This document shows, piece by piece, positions 36,395 through 44,793 of a stretch of DNA of 64,000 nucleotides (within the stretch, counting starts at the first letter, position 1; each line of letters opens with the position of its first letter). A program made the position numbers and the translations under genes. The DNA lies in NCBI RefSeq assembly GCF_002246015.1, contig NZ_NOLJ01000010.1, forward strand, positions 127,053-191,052. Reading direction: 5' to 3'. Origin of the DNA: Nostoc sp. 'Peltigera membranacea cyanobiont' 210A. GTDB taxonomy: Bacteria > Cyanobacteriota > Cyanobacteriia > Cyanobacteriales > Nostocaceae. The notes under the pieces were generated by a model. It searched no databases. It had not been told where the DNA came from and worked only from the letters and a program-made list of their open reading frames with translations.

Positions 36395-36726
36395 ATTGAT
36401 TCAGATGAGTTTCCCAAAATAAAAGTCAATAATCCACAGAAGAAGCAGGCAAATATTATTCCAATATATTGCTAGTGTATCTACTTGACTTGTTTGAGGT
36501 TATGCCGAATTAAAGGTTAACCCATCTACAGAATTTACTCAAATGAATGGTGTTGTTTAAAAACATTGCCAGTCAGTAATAAGCGTTAGCTTTTGATTGA
36601 AAGCTAATTTTGTCCTGTCTTTTATCTGAAAGGATAAAAAGCATGGTTGCTTGCTGGCATACATTAGGGTAAATCGCAATTATTACCGAAATCTCACAAC
36701 TTTTTAATTGGAATAAGGGCAACAAA

Positions 36727-37956
36727 ATGAATAAGGTTCAAGCATCATTTGAAGCTACTGAAGCTGCGTTTCACGTGCAAGGTTACGAAAAAATCGATTT
36801 TAGTCTTGTCTATGTGAACGGTGCATTTGATATTGAAAACAGAGAAATTGCAGATAGCTACGCAAAATTTGGTCGCTGTCTGACTGTAATTGATGCCAAT
36901 GTTCATGAACTTTATGGCGATCAGATCAGGTCATATTTTAGACACTATGACATTGAACTGACAGTATTTCCAATCATCATTACAGAGCCAGCTAAAACCC
37001 TGGCAACTTTTGAGAAAATTATTGACGCTTTTTCGGATTTTGGCTTAGTTCGTAAAGAACCAGTCTTAGTTGTCGGTGGTGGTCTAGTTACTGATGTGGT
37101 TGGATTTGCTTGTGCTGCTTACCGTCGCAAGAGCAACTATATCCGCATTCCTACCACGTTGATTGGTTTAATCGATGCAGGTGTAGCGATTAAGGTAGCA
37201 GTTAATCATCGTAAAGAAAAAAATCGCTTGGGAGCATATCATGCACCTTTAAAAGTGATCCTCGATTTCTCATTTTTGAAAACCCTGCCAACGGCTCAAG
37301 TTCGTAATGGGATGGCAGAGTTGGTGAAAATTGCGGTAGTTTCTAACTCTGAAGTCTTTGAACTGCTATACGAATATGGCGAAGAACTGCTTTCCACTCA
37401 CTTTGGACACGTGAATGCGACACCGGAAATTAAAGAGATTGCTCATAAAGTCAACTACGAGGCAATCAAAACTATGTTGGAGTTAGAAACTCCTAACTTG
37501 CATGAAATAGACCTCGATCGCGTCATTGCCTACGGTCACACTTGGAGTCCTACCTTGGAATTAGCACCTCAGATACCTCTATATCATGGTCATGCGGTCA
37601 ATATAGATATGGCTTTGTCTGCAACCATTGCAGCACAACGGGGCTATATCACCACAGGAGAGCGCGATCGCATTCTAGACTTGATGAGTCGTATCGGTTT
37701 ATCACTCGATCATCCTCTACTAGATGGGGATTTACTCTGGGATGCTACCCAATCTATAAGCTTGACACGAGATGGCAAAATACGTGCAGCTATGCCTTGT
37801 CCGATTGGTGAGTGCTTCTTTGCCAACGATCTAACTCGTGAAGAACTTGATGCTGCCCTAGCTGAACACAAACGTCTTTGTGCTAAATACCCTCGTGGCG
37901 GAAAAGGTGTTGACGCATACATTGAAAATCAAGAAGCCAAGCTAGTAGGGGTGTGA
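36727..37956 (+). CDS. mysA: Desmethyl-4-deoxygadusol synthase (sugar phosphate cyclase)
   Basis: 409 aa, a dehydroquinate-synthase-like fold. The NAD-binding VVGGGLVTDVVGFACAAYRR, the metal/substrate region RNGMAELVKIAVV, and YGHTWSPTLELAP are all present. Family knowledge: MysA cyclises sedoheptulose 7-phosphate to desmethyl-4-deoxygadusol, the first committed step of MAA sunscreen synthesis. It closely resembles the Nostoc/Anabaena MAA enzyme, not EVS or AroB. AAGGG lies about 8 bases before the ATG. It is first of five same-strand genes, 4 bases from mysB, so the two are translationally close-coupled. The long repeat-containing upstream region may mediate UV or desiccation control. Confidence 0.93.
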   Translation: MNKVQASFEATEAAFHVQGYEKIDFSLVYVNGAFDIENREIADSYAKFGRCLTVIDANVHELYGDQIRSYFRHYDIELTVFPIIITEPAKTLATFEKIIDAFSDFGLVRKEPVLVVGGGLVTDVVGFACAAYRRKSNYIRIPTTLIGLIDAGVAIKVAVNHRKEKNRLGAYHAPLKVILDFSFLKTLPTAQVRNGMAELVKIAVVSNSEVFELLYEYGEELLSTHFGHVNATPEIKEIAHKVNYEAIKTMLELETPNLHEIDLDRVIAYGHTWSPTLELAPQIPLYHGHAVNIDMALSATIAAQRGYITTGERDRILDLMSRIGLSLDHPLLDGDLLWDATQSISLTRDGKIRAAMPCPIGECFFANDLTREELDAALAEHKRLCAKYPRGGKGVDAYIENQEAKLVGV

Positions 37957-37960
37957 AAAT

Positions 37961-38794
37961 ATGACGAGTGTTTTAGGACGAGAAACAGCTAGACCGATAA
38001 CGCCACACAGCATCTTAGTAGCCCAGCTACAGCAAACCCTCAAATTGGCGGAAGAGAACAACATTCCCGTAGAGATATTAGATTCTTTACGGCAGGGTGT
38101 TCAATTAGCGGCGGGTTTAGATCCCTACTTGGATGATTACACCACGCCCGAATCGAGCGCATTGACGACATTAGCGCAAAAAACTAGTAAAGAAGACTGG
38201 AGCAAACGCTTCAGCGATGGGGAAACAGTGCGTCAACTAGAGCAGGAAATGCTCTCAGGACATCTGGAAGGACAGACATTGAAAATGTTTGTTCATATCA
38301 CCAAAGCAAAGCGCATTCTAGAAGTAGGAATGTTCACAGGGTATTCAGCTTTAGCAATGGCAGAAGCATTACCAAGTGATGGGCAACTTATCGGTTGCGA
38401 AGTAGATCCTTATGTTGCTGAATTTGCTCAAGCTTGCTTTAGTGAGTCTCTCCACGGTGACAAAATTGTTGTGGAAGTAGCACCTGCTCTAGAGACACTC
38501 CACAAGCTGGCTGCCAGAAATGAAGTATTCGATCTGATTTTCATTGATGCGGATAAAAAAGAGTATGTAGATTACTTCCAGACCATTTTGGATAGTAACT
38601 TACTGACTCCCGACGGGTTCATTTGTGTGGATAACACTTTGTTGCAGGGACAAGTTTACCTACCATCAGAACAGCGTACTGCCAACGGTGAAGCGATCGC
38701 TCAGTTCAACCGTGTTGTCGCTGCCGATCCTCGTGTAGAGCAAGTTCTGTTACCCATCCGAGATGGTATAACCCTGATTAGACGCGTTGTGTAA
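37961..38794 (+). CDS. mysB: 4-deoxygadusol O-methyltransferase
   Basis: 277 aa. It is a class I SAM-dependent methyltransferase of the caffeoyl-CoA-OMT type: motif I is LEVGMFTGYSALAMAEALP, and the metal-binding region is FDLIFIDADKKEYVDYF and CVDNTLLQG. It methylates the MysA product to 4-deoxygadusol. Length and neighbourhood match known MysB. It starts 4 bases after the mysA stop. A perfect 9-bp hairpin lies 17 bases after its stop, separating it from mysD. Confidence 0.93.
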   Translation: MTSVLGRETARPITPHSILVAQLQQTLKLAEENNIPVEILDSLRQGVQLAAGLDPYLDDYTTPESSALTTLAQKTSKEDWSKRFSDGETVRQLEQEMLSGHLEGQTLKMFVHITKAKRILEVGMFTGYSALAMAEALPSDGQLIGCEVDPYVAEFAQACFSESLHGDKIVVEVAPALETLHKLAARNEVFDLIFIDADKKEYVDYFQTILDSNLLTPDGFICVDNTLLQGQVYLPSEQRTANGEAIAQFNRVVAADPRVEQVLLPIRDGITLIRRVV

Positions 38795-38811
38795 TCGACA
38801 CATGAGCAGAG

Positions 38812-38835
38812 AAGTCTGAGTCAAGGCTCAGACTT
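38812..38835 (+). other. Hairpin between mysB and mysD
   Basis: AAGTCTGAG, loop TCAAGG, CTCAGACTT: a perfect 9-bp stem in the 159-base gap. No T-run follows, so full termination is unlikely. It may set the relative level of mysAB and mysDC mRNA through processing or partial read-through. Confidence 0.6.
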
Positions 38836-38953
38836 CAAAGGGATGAAGAAGATAAGAAGGAATAATTTCCGCTTGCTTCCTCATCTCTTCTCAAGCAATT
38901 TTTGCAATCGTAGTTGTTATATAAAAATACAACGGTACTTAGGAAAATGAATC

Positions 38954-39982
38954 ATGCCAGTACTTCGTATCCTTCATTTAGTTGGATCTGCATACAATCA
39001 TTTTTATTGTGAGTTGTCACGCAATTACGCCCAAAGCTGTCTGGTAGCTACGGCAAATCCATCGCTCTATGACTTTCTGATTGCATACATCACACTTGAT
39101 GGCCAATGGCGATTTCCTTCCTCTCTCAGTCCAGAAGATATTGCTGTCGCTAAACCGATGCCTCTATCAGATGCCATACAGTTTATAACAGCGCAAAACA
39201 TTGACCTGATGTTGCCACAAATGTTTTGTCTCCCTGGAATGACTGACTACCGGGCATTATTCGACTTGCTAAAGATCCCTTATATAGGCAATACTCCAGA
39301 TGTGATGGCAATCACGGCCCACAAAGCCAGAACCAAAGCAATTGTCGCAGCAGCAGGGGTGAAAGTGCCTTCTGGAGAATTGCTTCGCCAAGGAGACGTT
39401 CCGACAATTACACCTCCAGTAGTCATCAAACCCGCAAATGCCGACAACTCTTTAGGAGTGTCCTTAGTCAAAGAAAAGAGTGAGTATGACGCTGCCTTGA
39501 AGAAAGCATTTGAATTTGCTTCGGAGGTAATTGTAGAAACATTCATTGAAGCCGGTCGAGAAGTCAGATGCGGCGCTATTGTCAAAGATGGGGAGCTAAT
39601 CGGTTTACCCCTTGAAGAGTATCAGATAGACCCGCAAACTAGACCCATCCGCAGCTATACTGACAAATTCAAAATACCAATCGAGGGCGACTTGGCTTCA
39701 ACTGCTAAAAATTATGTTCCAGGTTGGATTGTAGATATTAATGACCCGATAACCCAAAAGGTTCAGCAAGAAGTTAAGAAGTGTCATTTGGCTTTGGGCT
39801 GTCGCCATTATAGTTTATTTGACTTCCGGATCGACCCACAGGGACAACCTTGGTTCTTAGAAGCCGGGTTGTTTTGTATTTTTGACCACAACGCGGTGAT
39901 TGCCTGTACGGCGAACGCAGCGGGAATTCCTTTAAATGAGTTATTTATGACGGCAATCAATGAAGCGTTGAGCGCGATCTAA
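38954..39982 (+). CDS. mysD: D-Ala-D-Ala-ligase-like ATP-grasp enzyme of MAA synthesis
   Basis: 342 aa. The N-terminal half ends in a region with HKARTKAIVAAAGVKVPSGE. The ATP-grasp domain has PVVIKPANADNSLGVSLVKE and VETFIEAGREVRCG. The metal site is FDFRIDPQGQPWFLEAG, where usual ligases have an ExN-type end. In MAA pathways MysD replaces the NRPS-like MysE and couples a second amino acid to mycosporine-glycine, making an imine-type MAA such as shinorine or porphyra-334; which amino acid is used cannot be read here. In some clusters MysD may act earlier. The gene order A-B-D-C differs from the A-B-C-D of N. punctiforme. Confidence 0.9.
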   Translation: MPVLRILHLVGSAYNHFYCELSRNYAQSCLVATANPSLYDFLIAYITLDGQWRFPSSLSPEDIAVAKPMPLSDAIQFITAQNIDLMLPQMFCLPGMTDYRALFDLLKIPYIGNTPDVMAITAHKARTKAIVAAAGVKVPSGELLRQGDVPTITPPVVIKPANADNSLGVSLVKEKSEYDAALKKAFEFASEVIVETFIEAGREVRCGAIVKDGELIGLPLEEYQIDPQTRPIRSYTDKFKIPIEGDLASTAKNYVPGWIVDINDPITQKVQQEVKKCHLALGCRHYSLFDFRIDPQGQPWFLEAGLFCIFDHNAVIACTANAAGIPLNELFMTAINEALSAI

Positions 39983-40113
39983 TGTCTAGCAAATCACCTT
40001 TTTAGCTTTCTTCTGACTTGGAATAGCAGAAGGTCTTCACTAGCGACAAGTAATAGAACTCGAATGTAGATTATTTGAGTCAACCAAGCATATATGATGT
40101 CACAATTACAACT

Positions 40114-41493
40114 ATGAGGGAGAAGATTTTTGCAATATTCCAAAACTTGGGTACTCTTGCATTACTGGCGATCGCATTTCCCTTTAACTGCACCGTCGTA
40201 CTAGCATTGCTACTGTGGAATTTTTTCAGCCGAGCGAATGCTAATCTTGTGGTTTTGAACGAGAATCCTAAAAATATCTTGATCGGTGGCGGTAAAATGA
40301 CCAAAACCCTTCAGCTTGCGCGATCGTTTCACGCTGCTGGGCATCGAGTCATTTTATTCGATCTCAACAAATACTGGTTCAGTGGTTATCGATTTTCTAA
40401 CTCTGTGGCTGGCTTTTACACAGTTCCTGACTCACACGAAGACAAAGACGGCTATACTCAAGCCGTGCGTGCGATCGCCAAAAAGGAAAACATAGACTTT
40501 TTTGTGCCGGTAGGCATTTTTGCTGCCAGCTACTTTGACTCGGAGCGCAAGCCAGTGTTATCAGGCTATTGTGAGAATTTCCACTTCGATGCTGATACAA
40601 TGAGTATGCTCGATAACAAGTTTAGCTTTGCAGAAATTGCCCGCTCACTCTCGCTATCTGTCGCAAAAACCTTTTTAATTACAGATTCCGAACAAGTTCT
40701 TAAATTCGACTTTACCAACGAAAAGCGCAAGTACATTCTCAAAAGTATTGTCTATGACTCTGTTTTACGCTTGGATCTAACTAAGCTACCAATGGATTCT
40801 CCCGAAAAAATGGCGCTTCATGTCAAAAGCAAGCCAATTAGTAAAGATAAGCCTTGGGTATTGCAAGAGTTTATTCCTGGAACAGAATACTGTACTCACA
40901 GCACAGTGAGAAATGGTGAATTAACGGTACACTGCTGCTGCAAATCATCTGCTTTTCAAGTCAATTACGAAAACGTCGATCGCCCAGAAATTAAAGAGTG
41001 GGTGAGTCATTTTGTCAAAGAACTACAACTGACTGGACAAATTTCTTTTGACTTCATCCAGGCGGAAGATGGAACGGTTTATGCGATCGAGTGCAACGCC
41101 CGTACTCACTCTGCAATTACAATGTATTATAACCATCCAGGTTTAGCGGCTGCCTATCTTAGTAAAGAGCCTCCCGCTGAACCTCTGCAACCTCTGAGTA
41201 ATAGTAAGCCTATTTATTGGCTTTATCACGAACTTTGGCGACTTAATGAAATTAGATCGTTAAAGCAGTTGCAAAAGTGGTTTAAAAATATTTGGCGAGG
41301 AAAGGATGCAATCTTTGAAGTAAACGACCCACTACCGTTCTTAATGGTACATCACTGGTACATTCCTTTACTATTACTCGATAGTTTGCGCTCCTTAAGA
41401 ACTTGGGTGAGGATTGATTTTTGCATCGGGAAACTCATACAGTTTGGAGAAGACGTAAAATATAAAACCTCTATCTCTGCAACCCCTGAGTGA
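40114..41493 (+). CDS. mysC: ATP-grasp ligase of MAA synthesis, first copy (MysC1)
   Basis: 459 aa. An N-terminal hydrophobic helix (LGTLALLAIAFPFNCTVVLA) suggests membrane association. The ATP-grasp core has GGGKMTKTLQLARSFHAAGH, WVLQEFIPGTEYCTHSTVR, and the metal-binding EDGTVYAIECNARTHSAI. MysC couples glycine (or another amine) to 4-deoxygadusol. A TTG 39 bases upstream is in frame, but the ATG at 40114 aligns with the start of the second copy. The last ~6 codons (SISATPE) are encoded by a fragment of another mysC copy read in a different frame, so the native C-terminus has been slightly altered. Confidence 0.88.
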   Translation: MREKIFAIFQNLGTLALLAIAFPFNCTVVLALLLWNFFSRANANLVVLNENPKNILIGGGKMTKTLQLARSFHAAGHRVILFDLNKYWFSGYRFSNSVAGFYTVPDSHEDKDGYTQAVRAIAKKENIDFFVPVGIFAASYFDSERKPVLSGYCENFHFDADTMSMLDNKFSFAEIARSLSLSVAKTFLITDSEQVLKFDFTNEKRKYILKSIVYDSVLRLDLTKLPMDSPEKMALHVKSKPISKDKPWVLQEFIPGTEYCTHSTVRNGELTVHCCCKSSAFQVNYENVDRPEIKEWVSHFVKELQLTGQISFDFIQAEDGTVYAIECNARTHSAITMYYNHPGLAAAYLSKEPPAEPLQPLSNSKPIYWLYHELWRLNEIRSLKQLQKWFKNIWRGKDAIFEVNDPLPFLMVHHWYIPLLLLDSLRSLRTWVRIDFCIGKLIQFGEDVKYKTSISATPE

Positions 41494-41560
41494 TAATAAG
41501 CCTATTTATTGGCTTGCTCACGAACTTTGGAGATTTAATGAATTAAATCCTTAAAAAGGA
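41474..41560 (+). pseudogene. Fossil fragment of a third mysC-like copy
   Basis: CTCTGCAACCCCTGAGTGAT at about 41476, then AAGCCTATTTATTGGCTTGC and CACGAACTTTGGAGATTTAA, closely matches an internal piece of mysC1 (41183-41270). It is frameshifted and truncated. It supplies the stop codon of mysC1 and sits between the two intact copies, a scar of past tandem duplication and deletion. Confidence 0.8.
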
Positions 41561-41647
41561 AGCAAGGGCAGGATCGCATCTCCTTGTCTCTTTAACCTCT
41601 TCCTATGCACCAGCCACTGATTCCACTATCATGTCAAAATTCTAACT

Positions 41648-42976
41648 ATGAGAAAGCATATTTTTGTAGTGTTCCAAAACTTGGGCACTCTTGTATTACT
41701 AGCGATCGCATTTCCCTTAAACTGCATCGTTGTCTTAACATCGCTACTATGGAACTTTGTTAAGCAACCATTCGGTAAGTCAATTGTTGTCAACCCCAAT
41801 TCCAAAAATATCTTGATTGCTGGCGCGAGAATGACTAAAACCCTTCAGCTAGCGCGTTCATTTCATGCTGCTGGGCATCGGGTTATTATAATTGACATTG
41901 AGAAATTCTGGTCAAGTGGTAATAAATATTCTAACTCTGTTGCAGGCTTTTATACCGTTCCCGATCCAAGCAAAGACTTAGAAGGCTACGTTGAAAGCCT
42001 ACACGCGATCGCCAAAACAGAAAAGATCGACTTTTTCATCCCGGTAGCGATTTTTTCCGTCATTCACTACGATCGAGGCCAGCCACCATTACCAGACTGT
42101 GTAGAGTTTTTCCACTTCGATGCTGATGTCACGGAAATCCTGGATGATAAGTTTGCCTTTGCTGAAACAGCGCGATCGTTCGGTTTATCTGTCCCCAAAT
42201 CCTTCAAAATTACCGATCCCGCACAAGTCCTCAATTTCGACTTTTCTCAGGAGAAGCGCAAATACATTCTTAAAAGCATCCCCTACGATCAAATACGTCG
42301 CTTGAATCTCACCAAGCTACCTTGCGATACCAAATCAGAAACAGCGGCATTTGTCAATAGCTTGCCGATCAGTGAGAAAAACCCCTGGATTATGCAGGAA
42401 TTTATCCCTGGAAAGGAATACTGCACTCACACTACCGCGCGAGATGGAGAGTCAAGAATGTACTGCTGCTGTGAGTCATCCGCCTTTCAAGTCAACTACG
42501 AAAACGTCGATCGGCTAGAAATTATGCAATGGGCGAGTCATTTTACCAAAAAACTGGGAAAAACCGGGCAACTTTCCTTTGACTTCATCGAGGCAGAAGA
42601 CGGAACTGTTTACGCGATTGAGTGTAACCCCCGGACTCACTCCGCTATTACTATGTTTTACAATCATCCAGGAGTAGCGGATGCCTATCTTGGTAAAGAA
42701 CCTCTGGCTGAATCTTTGCAGCCTCTTGCTGATAGTAAGCCAACCTATTGGCTGTACCACGAAGTTTGGCGGCTAAATGAGATTAGATCGTTTAAGCAAC
42801 TACAAACTTGGGTAAGAAACATCAGACGGGGGAAAGAAGCAATTTTTGAGGTGAGCGATCCCTTACCCTTCCTGATGGTACATCACTGGCAGATTCCCTT
42901 ACTCATTCTCGACAACTTACGAAGACTCAAAGGTTGGATAAGAATAGATTTTAATATGGGCGAGCTTATAGAGTGA
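41648..42976 (+). CDS. mysC: ATP-grasp ligase of MAA synthesis, second copy (MysC2)
   Basis: 442 aa, paralogous to MysC1 along its whole length (start MRKHIFVVFQNLGTLVLLAI against MREKIFAIFQNLGTLALLAI). The ATP-grasp signatures are intact: GARMTKTLQLARSFHAAGH, WIMQEFIPGKEYCTHTTAR, EDGTVYAIECNPRTHSAI. The metal-site Asn-Pro resembles usual MysC more than Asn-Ala of MysC1. The 154-base gap holds the fossil copy. Two MysC enzymes plus MysD suggest two different amine couplings. I recall that a terrestrial Nostoc with extra ATP-grasp ligases makes an unusual MAA containing ornithine and two chromophores, but that is recollection and cannot be checked here. Confidence 0.87.
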   Translation: MRKHIFVVFQNLGTLVLLAIAFPLNCIVVLTSLLWNFVKQPFGKSIVVNPNSKNILIAGARMTKTLQLARSFHAAGHRVIIIDIEKFWSSGNKYSNSVAGFYTVPDPSKDLEGYVESLHAIAKTEKIDFFIPVAIFSVIHYDRGQPPLPDCVEFFHFDADVTEILDDKFAFAETARSFGLSVPKSFKITDPAQVLNFDFSQEKRKYILKSIPYDQIRRLNLTKLPCDTKSETAAFVNSLPISEKNPWIMQEFIPGKEYCTHTTARDGESRMYCCCESSAFQVNYENVDRLEIMQWASHFTKKLGKTGQLSFDFIEAEDGTVYAIECNPRTHSAITMFYNHPGVADAYLGKEPLAESLQPLADSKPTYWLYHEVWRLNEIRSFKQLQTWVRNIRRGKEAIFEVSDPLPFLMVHHWQIPLLILDNLRRLKGWIRIDFNMGELIE

Positions 42977-43062
42977 TACCAATCCGCATTCTAAAGCGTA
43001 ATATTTGACATTCAAATTGCATATTGGATATGTAAAACAGATTTCTCAAAATTTTACCCTAA

Positions 43063-43229
43063 CTACCCAAATCTTTTTTAACAATCAGTGGGACAAGTGA
43101 TGCTAATCGGAATACACTAGATACAATAAATACTTCGGTTATGCCAAAAGACCCAGCAAATTGAGTGATGAAGCCACCGATAGTTGCTCCGAAAGCACCA
43201 CTTGCTCCAGCAACAGCTGCGGCGATCGC
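43063..43229 (-). pseudogene. C-terminal fragment of an MFS transporter
   Basis: The minus strand reads AIAAAVAGASGAFGATIGGF followed by ITQFAGSFGITEVFIVSS and about 20 more residues to a stop, a typical last-helices segment of a major facilitator permease. No start and no upstream part are present, since the alpha/beta-hydrolase gene ends directly before it. Likely a truncated transporter gene downstream of the MAA cluster. Confidence 0.7.
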
Positions 43230-43242
43230 TTAACTATTTGAT

Positions 43243-44103
43243 CTAACGTTTGTAAACCAAGAAACCCGCGATCGCATCCAAAAGTGCTTCAGGCTCATCT
43301 GCGCGGATCAAATGACTGCTATTCTCAAAAATTCTCAAATCTGCATTAGGAATTGCCTGAGCAATTTCTTCAGAAAATTCTGGGGCGCAAATCCAGTCAT
43401 GCCGACCTGCAATAACTAAAGTAGGTGCGGTAATTTTGTGTAACTGGTCAAGAATATTGTAGTTGCGGAGGAAACCGCCAAAAGCAACATTAATCGCATC
43501 AACTGAGAGAATATTTCGCTGCCAAGCAATGCCTGATGTGGTGGGATTATATCTTAGCGAATACATTGATCCCAACACTTGAAAATACTGTCTTAGCTGT
43601 TCTTCATTTTCAAAGTTTCCATCCCAAAGTCGTTGAGCGCTTGTTTTTTGTTCTTCAGTTCCCTTCGATGCGAGGATTTCCTTAGCCCGTTCTAAAAAGC
43701 CACTATGGGCTGCCGTGGCAATCACAATCAGATGAGAGACATTCTGAGGATAGCGGACTGCATAAGTCAGAGCCACCATACCACCGTAAGAACCGCCAAT
43801 CACAACGATTTTGTCCAGACCAAGGTGTTGGCGCAACGCTTCCATATCTTCAACATTATTGTCTAGAGTATAGGTTTCTTTAGGCCCACGTGCAGACCTT
43901 CCTTGACCGCGATGGTCAAAATAGACTAGTTGAAGTTTTTGGCTTAAAGTCGAGAAGGTTGGTTTGAAGGAAGTATGATCCGCACCAGGTCCCCCGTGAA
44001 TTAGAAAGGCGACAGGTTTAGAGCAGATGCTCGCGCCATCCACTACTAATGCAGAACCTTCCACATCAAAGAAAATCTCTGTATCTCTTATTTTCGCTCG
44101 CAT
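43243..44103 (-). CDS. Alpha/beta-hydrolase, prolyl-iminopeptidase-like
   Basis: 286 aa. The oxyanion region is AFLIHGGPGADHTSF, then DHRGQGRS. The nucleophile elbow is VIGGSYGGMVAL, the acid is in IAGRHDWIC, and the His in FENSSHLIRADEPE, a complete triad. The HGGPG motif is characteristic of the proline iminopeptidase/tricorn F1 group (S33), which removes N-terminal residues from peptides, though many members are esterases. No signal peptide. Convergent to the MAA cluster and single. Confidence 0.85.
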   Translation of the reverse strand: MRAKIRDTEIFFDVEGSALVVDGASICSKPVAFLIHGGPGADHTSFKPTFSTLSQKLQLVYFDHRGQGRSARGPKETYTLDNNVEDMEALRQHLGLDKIVVIGGSYGGMVALTYAVRYPQNVSHLIVIATAAHSGFLERAKEILASKGTEEQKTSAQRLWDGNFENEEQLRQYFQVLGSMYSLRYNPTTSGIAWQRNILSVDAINVAFGGFLRNYNILDQLHKITAPTLVIAGRHDWICAPEFSEEIAQAIPNADLRIFENSSHLIRADEPEALLDAIAGFLVYKR

Positions 44104-44557
44104 TTTCGGGATTGTATAAAATTACGTGATTTACGCCTAATTATGAATGAGGTTAGCGCAGCAAGACGTAGCCCATTATGAATTAGTAATTATTTGGTTA
44201 GGAATAAGAATTAAATAACATACAATTTATGTCCCTGGTTTACCTCACCCTCAATCCCTCTCCTTATAAAAGAGAGGGAAGGTAGAGACAGGATGAAGTT
44301 TTGCATCTTATTTAATCCACGTTCCTTAGCTATCTCTCAAGCATTTTTTCTTAATCAATTCATAATTTACCAATCTAGCGATCTAGTAACCAAAAAAACT
44401 GGTAAAACATCACAGATTACCACTTGTAACTGACTGTTACCAACAACTGCGCCGTTTTCGACTACTACCAAGTTAAATGCAGAAATAATTTTCTCTGTTG
44501 GAAGTGTATTTGGTGGGGATAGAGCGCTAGATTCCGATCGCTGGAGAAGAATTTCCT
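44104..44557. other. Intergenic with dispersed repeat
   Basis: No gene. It contains AATTATGAATGAGGTTAGCG and a direct repeat of AATTATGAATTAG near 44170, and a CCTCACCCTCAATCCCTCTCC type repeat at about 44240-44280. Confidence 0.5.
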
Positions 44558-44776
44558 GTGGGTACAGCTAGAGAGGCTGCAAGAGCTAACGAGTATACAG
44601 CATCGGGTGGACGAAGGCTTCAGGACAACGCAATTTTCAGCGCGAGAACCGCTATATTTGCACAAGCTCCCTTAATAGCACTTGGAGCAAATACCAACTT
44701 TACAGGTACTAAATCAGAAAAATGTATAGACAACTACAATACTTGCTACCAACTAGGTGGTAAATTTTACGACTGA
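44558..44776 (+). CDS. Small unrecognised protein upstream of hesA
   Basis: 72 aa from a GTG start, preceded by GGAG at about 11 bases. It begins VGTAREAARANEYTASGGRR and ends with CIDNYNTCYQLGGKFYD (two cysteines five residues apart and a Gly-Gly near the end). It ends 17 bases before hesA and would be co-transcribed. The frame is open back only to a stop at about 44528. I do not recognise it; it may be the tail of a broken gene. A role as a substrate or partner of the ThiF-like HesA is conceivable but unsupported. Confidence 0.4.
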   Translation: MGTAREAARANEYTASGGRRLQDNAIFSARTAIFAQAPLIALGANTNFTGTKSEKCIDNYNTCYQLGGKFYD

Positions 44777-44793
44777 TAAAGAGATAAAAAGCG

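Larger units (their letters stand above)
35984..36530 (+). repeat. Degenerate ~250-bp tandem repeat upstream of mysA
   Basis: GGTTTGAGACTAATGC (35984) recurs as GGTTTGAGATTAATGC (36230) and more weakly as GTTTGAGGTTATGCC (36492). Between the first two copies the alignment continues through CAGCGA, GATTAATCA, GGAGATA and ATTCAGAT (36159 and 36399). The unit is therefore about 240-260 bp, present in two recognisable copies and a partial third. It lies within the 740 bases before mysA and could hold transcriptional or leader-RNA signals. Confidence 0.65.

Noticed and set aside
40075..40113. Longer mysC1 starting at TTG
   Set aside because: The 13 extra residues have no counterpart in mysC2, and the ATG at 40114 aligns with the mysC2 start.
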